Below, piece after piece: positions 34,597-42,625 of a stretch of DNA of 64,000 bases. The notes under the pieces are model-generated. The model searched no databases. It saw nothing but the letters and a program-made list of their open reading frames with translations, and was not told the DNA's origin. The DNA comes from Chitinophagales bacterium (GTDB lineage Bacteria; Bacteroidota; Bacteroidia; Chitinophagales; Saprospiraceae), in assembly GCA_017303875.1 (NCBI GenBank), contig JAFLBP010000009.1, positions 62,001-126,000 on the forward strand, in the 5' to 3' direction. A program made the position numbers and the translations under genes. The first letter of the stretch is position 1. Every line of letters starts with the position of its first letter.

Positions 34597-34736
34597 TTTT
34601 GGCGCGATTAGCGTTTCAGCGGTTTCGGTCGGGTAGAACCCGAGGGATTGAGGGGCAGGAGGTGGAACTTTGCGCTGGCGGGGACGGTAGTGCCCGGTAT
34701 AAACCTTGTTGAAGCCCACTGGCCCCGCCCGTTGCA

Positions 34737-35375
34737 CTATTCTCGTTTTCTGATTTCACCAATTTTGGGAATGATTGTAATTAAAAATCGTTGGTTCGCT
34801 GGTGGTTCATCGGGTTGCGTTCGAGGTATTCCCTTCTCTCCGCTTCCTGCTACAACCAATTCACAATTTTTCAGTTTTTCAAGCCCTATTTGACTCTCTT
34901 CCCAAAGTTTTATCAGGGATTGCGCCCTGTCATAACTCAATTTATCGTTTCCTTCCCAATTATCCTTTGATGCTTGTCCTTCTACAACAACGAGATATTT
35001 TATATTCTCGGCTTCTGGAAATTTCAAAATCAATTCTTTTATCGCTTTACCAGCTTCAATTAGTTCTGGTAATTTATTAGGGGTAATTTGGTTTATTGTT
35101 GCGCTACCAGTTGGATAGAGGAACTCGATATTCAAAATATGTTTCTTATTCAGGCTGTCGTAAGCAAAATATCTCTTGTCAATATTATTTACAGTCTTTT
35201 CAATTTCCCTTATTCTGTCAAGTTCTTCCTTTGCTGTCGCCAGATCTTTAATTATGCTACTTTGCATACTATAAACCAGGACAAACAAAACAAGCATAAC
35301 GAAAAATAAGCTCGTCATCAAGTCCGAGTAACTCAGCCAAAAAAAGTCTTTTTTCTTTTCGTTAGTTTTTGCCAT
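34737..35375 (-). CDS. zorB-like: ZorB-like MotB/OmpA-domain stator protein
   Basis: A 212-residue inner-membrane protein. A short N-terminal cytoplasmic segment leads into one membrane helix (about residues 19-37). Just before it is SYSDLMTSLFF, in which Asp18 corresponds to the ion-binding aspartate of MotB/ZorB stators. After a helical linker, an OmpA/peptidoglycan-binding domain spans about 80-205 (YPTGSATI ... LSYDRAQSLIKLWEE ... NQRFLITIIPK). It overlaps the zorA-like gene by 14 bases and is last in the operon. This fits the ZorB partner of ZorA and not flagellar MotB: the window has no flagellar genes and Bacteroidota of this type lack flagella. Role inferred: a proton- or ion-driven sensor motor for phage entry. 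Confidence 0.83.
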   Translation of the reverse strand: MAKTNEKKKDFFWLSYSDLMTSLFFVMLVLFVLVYSMQSSIIKDLATAKEELDRIREIEKTVNNIDKRYFAYDSLNKKHILNIEFLYPTGSATINQITPNKLPELIEAGKAIKELILKFPEAENIKYLVVVEGQASKDNWEGNDKLSYDRAQSLIKLWEESQIGLEKLKNCELVVAGSGEKGIPRTQPDEPPANQRFLITIIPKIGEIRKRE

Positions 35376-36873
35376 TATCAGTTTCTTGGGTTGTTATGAT
35401 TTCAAGTTTAGAAATTTTGAGCGTTAAGCCCTTCATTGCTTCAACCAATTCTTTGTCCAGTTCATAATTTGATTGTTGTGACTGTTGAAAATCCCGGCGC
35501 ATTTCAAGCATTCCAATATTTAATGTTTTAAACTGTTCGTTTTGGATTTCAGCACTTTTTACAAAGATTTTGACTGCGTTTTGTATATCATTCAAACCTG
35601 TAAAGAAATTTTCATTGTTTTTTACAAAGCTTTGAATAATACTTGTGCTTTCTTGAAAATATTTATTCAACTCTCCGTAAACGCCTTTTATATCTGTATT
35701 CAGTTCATCAACTTGCCCACGCCAAACTTCCCGATGGTCTTTGATGGTTGGGAAATGCAACTCCAACATATCTTTTAACTGTCGTTGCAATTCAATTGAC
35801 GAGTTTACATTTTTGGCGATTGCTTCGAGGTTGGAATTGAAAGACTTGAATGAATTTAAAGTATCGTTCAAACCTCCGACTACTTTATTCGCCTCGGTAA
35901 CATTTTGGTTTAGCGAAACTTGATAGTCCAAAAACATCTTCAACTGCTCCGATGAGTTTTTGAGGTTCACAAACGTTTCGGCTATCGTTGTTGAAGTTCT
36001 CGTGAGGCTCAATTTGTTGATTTCTTCCAAAACAAGTTGCTGTTTTGAAAGATTGTCATTCAATAACTCGGCTGTATCGTGATATTCACCAATATTCTCT
36101 CCAAATTTATGGATAAAGTTGTGTAAGACGTTGCGAAAAGACACTAAATTACCTGCCATGCCAATATTCAAAACTGGTAAAAGTTCCCGCTGTATAAAAT
36201 CATAATAATGGTTTTTGTCGGTATCATTTTGGTAAACGGCTGGTTTGTAATTTAATGCGGTGTTCCAAACTGTCAGACCCAAGCCAAAAAGGCTCGCTAC
36301 CATTGCTGCAATTACACCATTTAGCAATTGGCTTATGCTTTTGGGTTCGATTGCACCTGTTGCAGTAGTAAAGTCTATTCCACTCAAACCGATTATGATG
36401 CCGACAAATGTTCCCGCAAGTCCAATGTAAAGCGGAACATTTATCAAGTTGCTGATACTGTTGTCAAGGCGTTGGATATGCCTATCGCATATATCCTGCA
36501 AAATATTGAAGTCTGCTGACGCTCCTTTATTCTTACACAAGTATGCATTTGTGGACAGGATTACCTCGTTAAATTCTTCATGACTTTGCCTTGTGGTTTC
36601 GTCAATCACCAAAACCTCAACTTCTTCTTTTTCGGTTGTTGCCTCCCCAATAATAGTTGGATTACCTTTGCTAATACCGCTAATGAACGAAGCAAACTCC
36701 AAATTGTCTTTTAAAAGGCTCTTGGGGACGAGGTATTTTACTACCTCGATGTCGTTAAAGTTCTTGGGGAAAAACGAGCGCAAATCCTGCATCTTTCTTC
36801 GTACATCCCAAAATGTGTAGAGTTGTAGGATAACAATCAACACAATAAAGCCGATTTCAAAATATATCATCAT
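35362..36873 (-). CDS. zorA-like: ZorA-like MotA/TolQ/ExbB-family protein with long cytoplasmic tail
   Basis: A 503-residue membrane protein. Helix 1 is at residues 3-22, and a MotA/TolQ/ExbB core has two more helices: LINVPLYIGLAGTFVGIIIG (about 143-162) and LLNGVIAAMVASLFGLGLTV (about 183-202). About 290 residues of helical, partly coiled-coil tail follow (about 211-503), far longer than MotA, TolQ or ExbB. A long tail on a MotA-like core is the hallmark of ZorA from Zorya systems. It sits between the NADAR-like and zorB-like genes, 27 bases after the former. The gene is AT-rich relative to the core genome. Confidence 0.83.
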   Translation of the reverse strand: MMIYFEIGFIVLIVILQLYTFWDVRRKMQDLRSFFPKNFNDIEVVKYLVPKSLLKDNLEFASFISGISKGNPTIIGEATTEKEEVEVLVIDETTRQSHEEFNEVILSTNAYLCKNKGASADFNILQDICDRHIQRLDNSISNLINVPLYIGLAGTFVGIIIGLSGIDFTTATGAIEPKSISQLLNGVIAAMVASLFGLGLTVWNTALNYKPAVYQNDTDKNHYYDFIQRELLPVLNIGMAGNLVSFRNVLHNFIHKFGENIGEYHDTAELLNDNLSKQQLVLEEINKLSLTRTSTTIAETFVNLKNSSEQLKMFLDYQVSLNQNVTEANKVVGGLNDTLNSFKSFNSNLEAIAKNVNSSIELQRQLKDMLELHFPTIKDHREVWRGQVDELNTDIKGVYGELNKYFQESTSIIQSFVKNNENFFTGLNDIQNAVKIFVKSAEIQNEQFKTLNIGMLEMRRDFQQSQQSNYELDKELVEAMKGLTLKISKLEIITTQETDNGKN

Positions 36874-36900
36874 ATTCGTGATGGTTTTGCGAATTGTGGT

Positions 36901-37578
36901 TTAAAAAAGTTTGGGTTGATGATCTGTTATTTTTTTAGACTTTGCTTTTCTTTCTTTTGGATGTTTGGGTTTGGCTGTTCTTTCTTTTTTTACTGGGTCT
37001 GCTTTGGGTTTCTGATTTGCCAAACTTTCAGCGGTTGGATAGTTCCCTTCAACATAGGCTTTGACTAAAAAAGCATGGGATAGAGGCTTTTTAGCATTGA
37101 GTACATCATCATTTGTTTCGTAGTCAAGCAAAACAATGTCTTGTTCCTTACTTGCATCTCTCAACCGTTCAATTATGTACTGAACTTTGTTTTCCAAAAC
37201 CCACAAATATGCTGGCAAATAGATTTGTATCCTTGCTTGAATATAATCTAACAGTTCCATGCCTCGAATACCTTTACGATGCCCTAACGGCTTCCCGAAT
37301 TTCCGAACAGTTCTTTTTATATTTTTCATCGTGTCGTTCTTGAACATTTTCGGGTCAATATCCTCTCTTTCAAAAACTTTTAATCCTTGCCAAATTCCTT
37401 CAACGCACATGGCTGTTTGACCTTCCGAAAACGGAATGGGTATTTCTCCGTGCGGATAGAAAGGGCTTAATTTAACTAACCCTGTGGTTGCCTTTGAAGT
37501 AACATCAACAATTTTTGCGTTGGGATACTTCTCTTGTAACTTTACTTCCGACTTCTTTTTATTCTCAATGTATATCAT
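36901..37578 (-). CDS. NADAR-like protein, candidate ADP-ribose hydrolase or antitoxin
   Basis: A 225-residue protein from the ATG at 37578, one base after the stop of the DarT-like gene (TGAAATG). A longer in-frame start at 37677 would overlap that gene by 98 bases and is less likely. The core LSPFYPHGEIPIPFSEGQ ... CVEGIWQGLKVFE, then FGKPLGHRKG, resembles the YbiA/NADAR fold pattern of SNFYP ... SVEHYFQAxKF. I also recall unnamed Bacteroidota families (DUF6939-type) with this same block. NADAR proteins reverse guanine ADP-ribosylation and have been reported paired with DarT-like toxins. The C-terminal 45 residues are lysine-rich and probably disordered. Function is inference. Confidence 0.6.
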   Translation of the reverse strand: MIYIENKKKSEVKLQEKYPNAKIVDVTSKATTGLVKLSPFYPHGEIPIPFSEGQTAMCVEGIWQGLKVFEREDIDPKMFKNDTMKNIKRTVRKFGKPLGHRKGIRGMELLDYIQARIQIYLPAYLWVLENKVQYIIERLRDASKEQDIVLLDYETNDDVLNAKKPLSHAFLVKAYVEGNYPTAESLANQKPKADPVKKERTAKPKHPKERKAKSKKITDHQPKLF

Positions 37579-37579
37579 T

Positions 37580-38956
37580 TCAAAATTGATTGATGTTAGT
37601 GATGTACTCAATTGGTATCCAAGTTTTGACCAAGACTTCGGCTTGGTAATATGGGCGCTCTGCCTCATCAAGTCCAAAGTGATTTTGTTGCTTTACAGTA
37701 TGAAAATGAACTCTGTTCAAATCAATTAATTCTTTACCACTTTTATGACCAGTTTTTGCAGCGTTCATATCAGAAAATTTAGTTTCAGCCCAGAAACATG
37801 GCTCGATACCAACCTCTAAAACAATTGGGTTTAGGGTTCTTTCATCATCTCTGGCAACAAACATCATCGGGTGATTTCTTGCAAAAGACAATCTTACATA
37901 ATCATGAAGATTGTACCTTCGGTCAAGTTCCCTTGATTTTACACTTCCACCTGGTTTTAATATGGTAATATTGTTCTTATCACAATGATACCATGAATAA
38001 AGCCCTCCATTTTCCTTTATTGATTTTATATTAGCCTTATCGGTAAAGTGATACAATGTGTTAATTCCATTTGATTGTAGAACTTGGGCAAATTCTTGCC
38101 AATTTGATTTTTTACTAAGAAGCCGTTGTAATGCTTGCTTTTTATCTTCTTCCTTTTTCTTTTGGGCTTCTTCTTGCTGCTTGCGAATAATCTCCGCTTG
38201 TTCCCTTCGTTGTCTTTCTTCTTCACGCTTTGCTTCTTCTGCCAACCTTCTCCGCTCGGTTTCCTCCTGTTGCCTTTTTAGTTCTTCCTCTTGGCGTTTT
38301 GCTTCAATTTCGGTTTCTCTAAAACTTAATTTTCGTTTTAACTCGCCCGTTTTGCTAATCAAATTTGAAACAATCCGATTATTCTCTTTTGCCTTACCTT
38401 GAACAATTTTTACCGAAAGTGTTTGAATTGATTTAAGTAATACTTCAAGTTTTCTAAGTGTTAATTTTGCCGATTGAAAATCATCTTGTTCAATTTGCTT
38501 GTTTACTTGAATATGAAGTGCTTCAATTTCATGTTTAAATTTTTTGAACTCTTTTATTCTTTCTGCTTCCTTAAATTGGTATCTCCTTACAAGTACCCGC
38601 TCTTGTAAAAATTTATCAAACTGCCCAAACCTACTTCTGAGTTTTTCAATCGCAGAAGTTGAAAGTACAAGATTTTGCTTGTTGTCATGCTTTTGCAAAA
38701 TCTGCCCTAACTCCTCGATGTCATTATCAGTCTTGTAGTTTTGTGGTAAATGGACGGGCACAATTTGCTTTTGCTTTATTTGAACCTCGATTAACTTTTT
38801 ATTTAGGGCTGTTACCTCTTGCTCGATTTCAACGAGGTCAAAAATCCTTTTGCGATTTTTTATCGGTGGCGCAATTAGCCCTTGCCCCGGTTCTCTCCTG
38901 CGAAAACGGGAACGAACTTTATCAAAAAATCTTCTAATCTTAGCAAATATCTTCAT
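37580..38956 (-). CDS. darT-like: Coiled-coil protein with C-terminal DarT-like ADP-ribosyltransferase domain
   Basis: A 458-residue protein, first gene of the operon. Residues 1-280 are basic and charged: RRFFDKVRSRFRRREPGQG near the start, then a long Glu/Lys/Arg/Gln helix at about 205-280 predicted as coiled coil. Residues about 296-458 match the DarT/DUF4433 fold: LYHFTDKANIKSIKENGGLY (NAD-binding start), DYVRLSFARNHPMMFVARDD, and YYQAEVLVKTWIP with Glu440 as the likely catalytic residue. DarT enzymes add ADP-ribose to a base in single-stranded DNA and are toxic unless neutralised. Attachment to a long charged coiled coil is unlike the compact toxin. The gene is AT-rich. Confidence 0.72.
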   Translation of the reverse strand: MKIFAKIRRFFDKVRSRFRRREPGQGLIAPPIKNRKRIFDLVEIEQEVTALNKKLIEVQIKQKQIVPVHLPQNYKTDNDIEELGQILQKHDNKQNLVLSTSAIEKLRSRFGQFDKFLQERVLVRRYQFKEAERIKEFKKFKHEIEALHIQVNKQIEQDDFQSAKLTLRKLEVLLKSIQTLSVKIVQGKAKENNRIVSNLISKTGELKRKLSFRETEIEAKRQEEELKRQQEETERRRLAEEAKREEERQRREQAEIIRKQQEEAQKKKEEDKKQALQRLLSKKSNWQEFAQVLQSNGINTLYHFTDKANIKSIKENGGLYSWYHCDKNNITILKPGGSVKSRELDRRYNLHDYVRLSFARNHPMMFVARDDERTLNPIVLEVGIEPCFWAETKFSDMNAAKTGHKSGKELIDLNRVHFHTVKQQNHFGLDEAERPYYQAEVLVKTWIPIEYITNINQF

Positions 38957-39363
38957 TTCGGGGTTACGTTTTTGCCATTAATAATTTTTACTTCATTTTA
39001 CTTTTTTTACTCGTTCGATTTGTTTTTCATTTTTAGTTGCCGATAGTTACCTCAACAGAAAACAAGGCAAAAACCATACCAAACCCCTATCTCAAGCAGC
39101 CCTCCATTGCATCAAGTTCCAAGCGCCCCACCACCGAAGCGCTCCCGCAAATCTACACCCCCCCACCCTCCCGCGCAAGCAATTTTTCCAGATTTGTCAT
39201 CCACATAGCTATTTTTTGCCATTTTGGTAATCACGCCCACTTCGCCCAAACCTAAGATTTTGGTCATATCTGTCCGCCGGAGAACACAAAATCGAGAAAA
39301 CAGGGGGATAGCCGATTTTTTTGAGCTACCTTTGCGGCCTCATTCATTTTCAAGCTCAATACA
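38957..39363. other. Intergenic region between the Zorya-like operon and slyD
   Basis: About 400 bases with no gene seen. The left half is AT-rich and should hold the promoter of the leftward operon. The right half contains C-rich stretches and, at 39327-39334, TACCTTTG (a TAnnTTTG match), the likely -7 element for slyD about 30 bases upstream of its start codon. Confidence 0.5.
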
Positions 39364-39873
39364 ATGGTAATTGAAAAAAACAAGGTGGTTACCGTGCACT
39401 ACACCCTCACGGAAGGTACCGCCGCAGGCCCGTTGGTAGAAACCACGGAAGGCCGCGATCCGCTCGCATTCATCTTCGGCGTCGGTATGATGATCCCCGA
39501 TTTTGAAAGCAATATCGAAGGACTTAAAGCCGGCGACTCGTTCGCGTTCGGCATCCAAGCCGCTAATGCATACGGCGAATACGACGAAGCCATGTTGGTG
39601 GACCTGCCCAAAGATATTTTCAAACAGGAAGACGGCTCTATCCCGGAAGGCCTGCTCGAAATCGGCCAGGTTCTGCCCCTCGCCGATAACCAGGGCAACC
39701 ACTTCCAGGGCATGGTCGCCGCCGTAGCCGATACCACCGTGAAAATCGACCTCAACCACCCAATGGCCGGTGTCGATCTCTTCTTCAGCGGTAACATCGA
39801 TGGCGTGCGCGACGCCGATCAGGCCGAACTCGAACACGGCCACGTACACGGCCCGGGCGGACATCACCACTGA
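39364..39873 (+). CDS. slyD: FKBP-type peptidyl-prolyl isomerase SlyD
   Basis: A 169-residue SlyD-type isomerase. The FKBP core is split by the insert-in-flap domain (FKQEDGSIPEGLLEIG...), with the conserved GRDPLAFIFGVGMMIPDFE near the start. The C-terminus HGHVHGPGGHHH is histidine-rich and likely binds nickel, as in E. coli SlyD, which helps nickel loading of hydrogenases. Whether it helps the hydrogenase 25 kb away is inference. It has its own promoter-like element upstream and a stem-loop downstream. Confidence 0.93.
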   Translation: MVIEKNKVVTVHYTLTEGTAAGPLVETTEGRDPLAFIFGVGMMIPDFESNIEGLKAGDSFAFGIQAANAYGEYDEAMLVDLPKDIFKQEDGSIPEGLLEIGQVLPLADNQGNHFQGMVAAVADTTVKIDLNHPMAGVDLFFSGNIDGVRDADQAELEHGHVHGPGGHHH

Positions 39874-39891
39874 TTGTAATGATGAATGATA

Positions 39892-40784
<893 letters not shown>

Positions 40785-40826
40785 TTTAAGGGTAACAAAG
40801 GTATGGCTTTCCTGTTCTTTATTCCA

Positions 40827-42470
40827 TTATGCCTTGAGGTATAAATCGACAAAACCAAAACGCTGCACGTCGAACACGCCCAAATCGGTCATTTTTAAGG
40901 CGGGAATAACGGGCAAGGCCAAAAAGGACAGGAGCATGAAGGGCGCGCGCACTTTGCAGCCGATGGCCGTCTTGGCCCAGGCATCCAGATCGGCATAGCG
41001 GTGGGCCAGCGCGTAGCCGTCCAGATCGCTCATCAGTCCGGCAATGGGCAGGGGCAATACGCGGCTTTCGCCCCCGGCATAAGCCCCGACGCCGCCTTTG
41101 GCCGCAATAATGGCGTTGATGACGGCCGCCAGCGCGGCATCGTCGGTGCCCACCGCCACAATATTGTGCGAATCATGCGCCACGCTGGAGGCCAAAGCGC
41201 CTTGTTCCAAACCTAAGCCTTTTACAAAGCCGATGGCGGGCTTCGCCTTGGCGGTGTAGCGGTTCAGCACAACAATTTTCAGCACATCCTGCGCCGTATC
41301 GGGCAGGCAAAGTCCGTCTGCAACGGGCAAATCGGCTTCTGTGCTGCCGGTTACAATTTGTCCGTCGTATGCCTCGATCACGCGCACGCGGGCGTGTGTG
41401 CCTGCCGGTGCAGGAAGGGCTAAGTCGGCGGCTGTAATTGGCTCGGCGAGGAACTGGTTGGGCGTTTCGACGGGCAAATGGGGCAGCAGGGACTCGCCTT
41501 TGCGGGCCACGCAAACGCCGTTGATCCAGGTTTCCAGTACTTTAAAATCTTTCAGATCGGCCACGCGGATAAAATCGGCCGGATCGCCGGGCCGCAGTTG
41601 TCCGACCGGCAATTGGTAATGCGCCACGGGGTGCAGACAGGCCGCGCGCAGGACGTCGAACAGTTCGCAGCCTTTGCTTAAAGCGCGGGCTACGAGTTGG
41701 TTGATATGTCCCAGGATGAGGTCGTCGGGGTGCTTGTCGTCGCTGCAAAACATCACTTGTGCAGGATGCGTATGGAGCAGGGGCCAGAGCGCTTCAAAGT
41801 TGCGGGCGGCGCTGCCTTCGCGCAGGAGGATGTGTACGCCCAGCGCTGCTTTTTCTGTGGCTTCTTCGAGGGTAAAACACTCGTGGTCGGTGCTGATACC
41901 GGCGGCGAAATAACGCCGGGCCTCATCGCCGCGCAGGCCGGGCGCGTGCCCGTCGATGGGTTTTCCGATGGCTTTAGCGGCGGCGATTTTGTCCATTACC
42001 TCCGCATCTTCAAACAACACGCCCGGAAAGTTCATCATTTCCGAGAGGTATCCGATGCGCGGGTCGGCGAGCAGTTGGGCCACCGCCGGGGCGTCGAGCG
42101 CGGCGCCGGCGGTTTCAAAGCGCGTGGCGGGCACACAGGAGGGCGCGCCGAAGCAAAACTTGAAGGGCGAACGCGCGGCATCGTCCAGCATAAACTGTAC
42201 GCCTGCTGCGCCGAGTACATTGGCGATTTCGTGCGGGTCGGATACGGTGGCGATGGTGCCGTGTACCACGGCTAATCGCGCAAATTCCGTGGGCGGCATC
42301 ATGGAACTTTCCACATGTACGTGCGCGTCGGTGAAGCCGGGCAGGATATACCCGCTGTCGGGCGGTACCGTAGCTACTTCGCGAATGGCTTCGATGCGTC
42401 CTTCGCGGACGATGATTTCGCCGGGAAAAATGCGCCGGGCGTGGAGGTCGATGATGTGGGAGAAAAACAT
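40827..42470 (-). CDS. ade: Adenine deaminase
   Basis: An amidohydrolase-superfamily enzyme of 547 residues that deaminates adenine to hypoxanthine. Motifs are LPGFTDAHVHVESSMM (metal-binding HxH, about 48-63), VSDPHEIANVLG, IDGHAPGLRG, STDHECFT and FCSDDKHPDDLI, all in the order of the Ade family. The C-terminal domain includes VAHDSHNIVAVGTDD and PALKMTDLGVFDV. The ATG at 42470 is preferred over a TTG three codons upstream. Length is normal. Confidence 0.94.
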   Translation of the reverse strand: MFFSHIIDLHARRIFPGEIIVREGRIEAIREVATVPPDSGYILPGFTDAHVHVESSMMPPTEFARLAVVHGTIATVSDPHEIANVLGAAGVQFMLDDAARSPFKFCFGAPSCVPATRFETAGAALDAPAVAQLLADPRIGYLSEMMNFPGVLFEDAEVMDKIAAAKAIGKPIDGHAPGLRGDEARRYFAAGISTDHECFTLEEATEKAALGVHILLREGSAARNFEALWPLLHTHPAQVMFCSDDKHPDDLILGHINQLVARALSKGCELFDVLRAACLHPVAHYQLPVGQLRPGDPADFIRVADLKDFKVLETWINGVCVARKGESLLPHLPVETPNQFLAEPITAADLALPAPAGTHARVRVIEAYDGQIVTGSTEADLPVADGLCLPDTAQDVLKIVVLNRYTAKAKPAIGFVKGLGLEQGALASSVAHDSHNIVAVGTDDAALAAVINAIIAAKGGVGAYAGGESRVLPLPIAGLMSDLDGYALAHRYADLDAWAKTAIGCKVRAPFMLLSFLALPVIPALKMTDLGVFDVQRFGFVDLYLKA

Positions 42471-42483
42471 GTGCTTCAAATGC

Positions 42484-42624
42484 GGAATGTTTCAAATGCG
42501 GAATGCGGAATGCGGAATGCGGAATGAATTTTTGCTACGCAAAAATCAAAATTAAAAATTAGAAACTCAAAACTCATTCCGCATTCCGCACTCCGCACTC
42601 CGCACTCCGCATTTGAAACATTCC
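42484..42624. repeat. Long palindrome of tandem GCGGAAT repeats
   Basis: Left arm GGAATGTTTCAAATGC at 42484-42499 and its complement at 42609-42624 enclose inverted runs of the 7-mer GCGGAAT/GCGGAGT. The centre holds a second hairpin ATTTTTGC-TAC-GCAAAAAT (42528-42546). The left run is the upstream leader of ade; the right run ends at the fucosidase stop codon (42626). Confidence 0.8.
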
Positions 42625-42625
42625 C

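Noticed and set aside
34597..34736. Possible small gene between the IS and the zorB-like gene
   Set aside because: The only open frame crosses into the IS inverted end and has no protein-like pattern or start signal.
34737..36873. Flagellar or ExbB/TolQ-type stator pair
   Set aside because: No flagellar genes occur; the long tail on the MotA-like protein and the neighbouring DarT/NADAR genes fit ZorAB better. ExbD or TolR partners lack an OmpA-type domain.
37578..37677. Earlier start for the NADAR-like gene
   Set aside because: It would overlap the DarT-like gene by 98 bases and gives 33 residues with no family similarity; the ATG at 37578 directly follows the stop codon.
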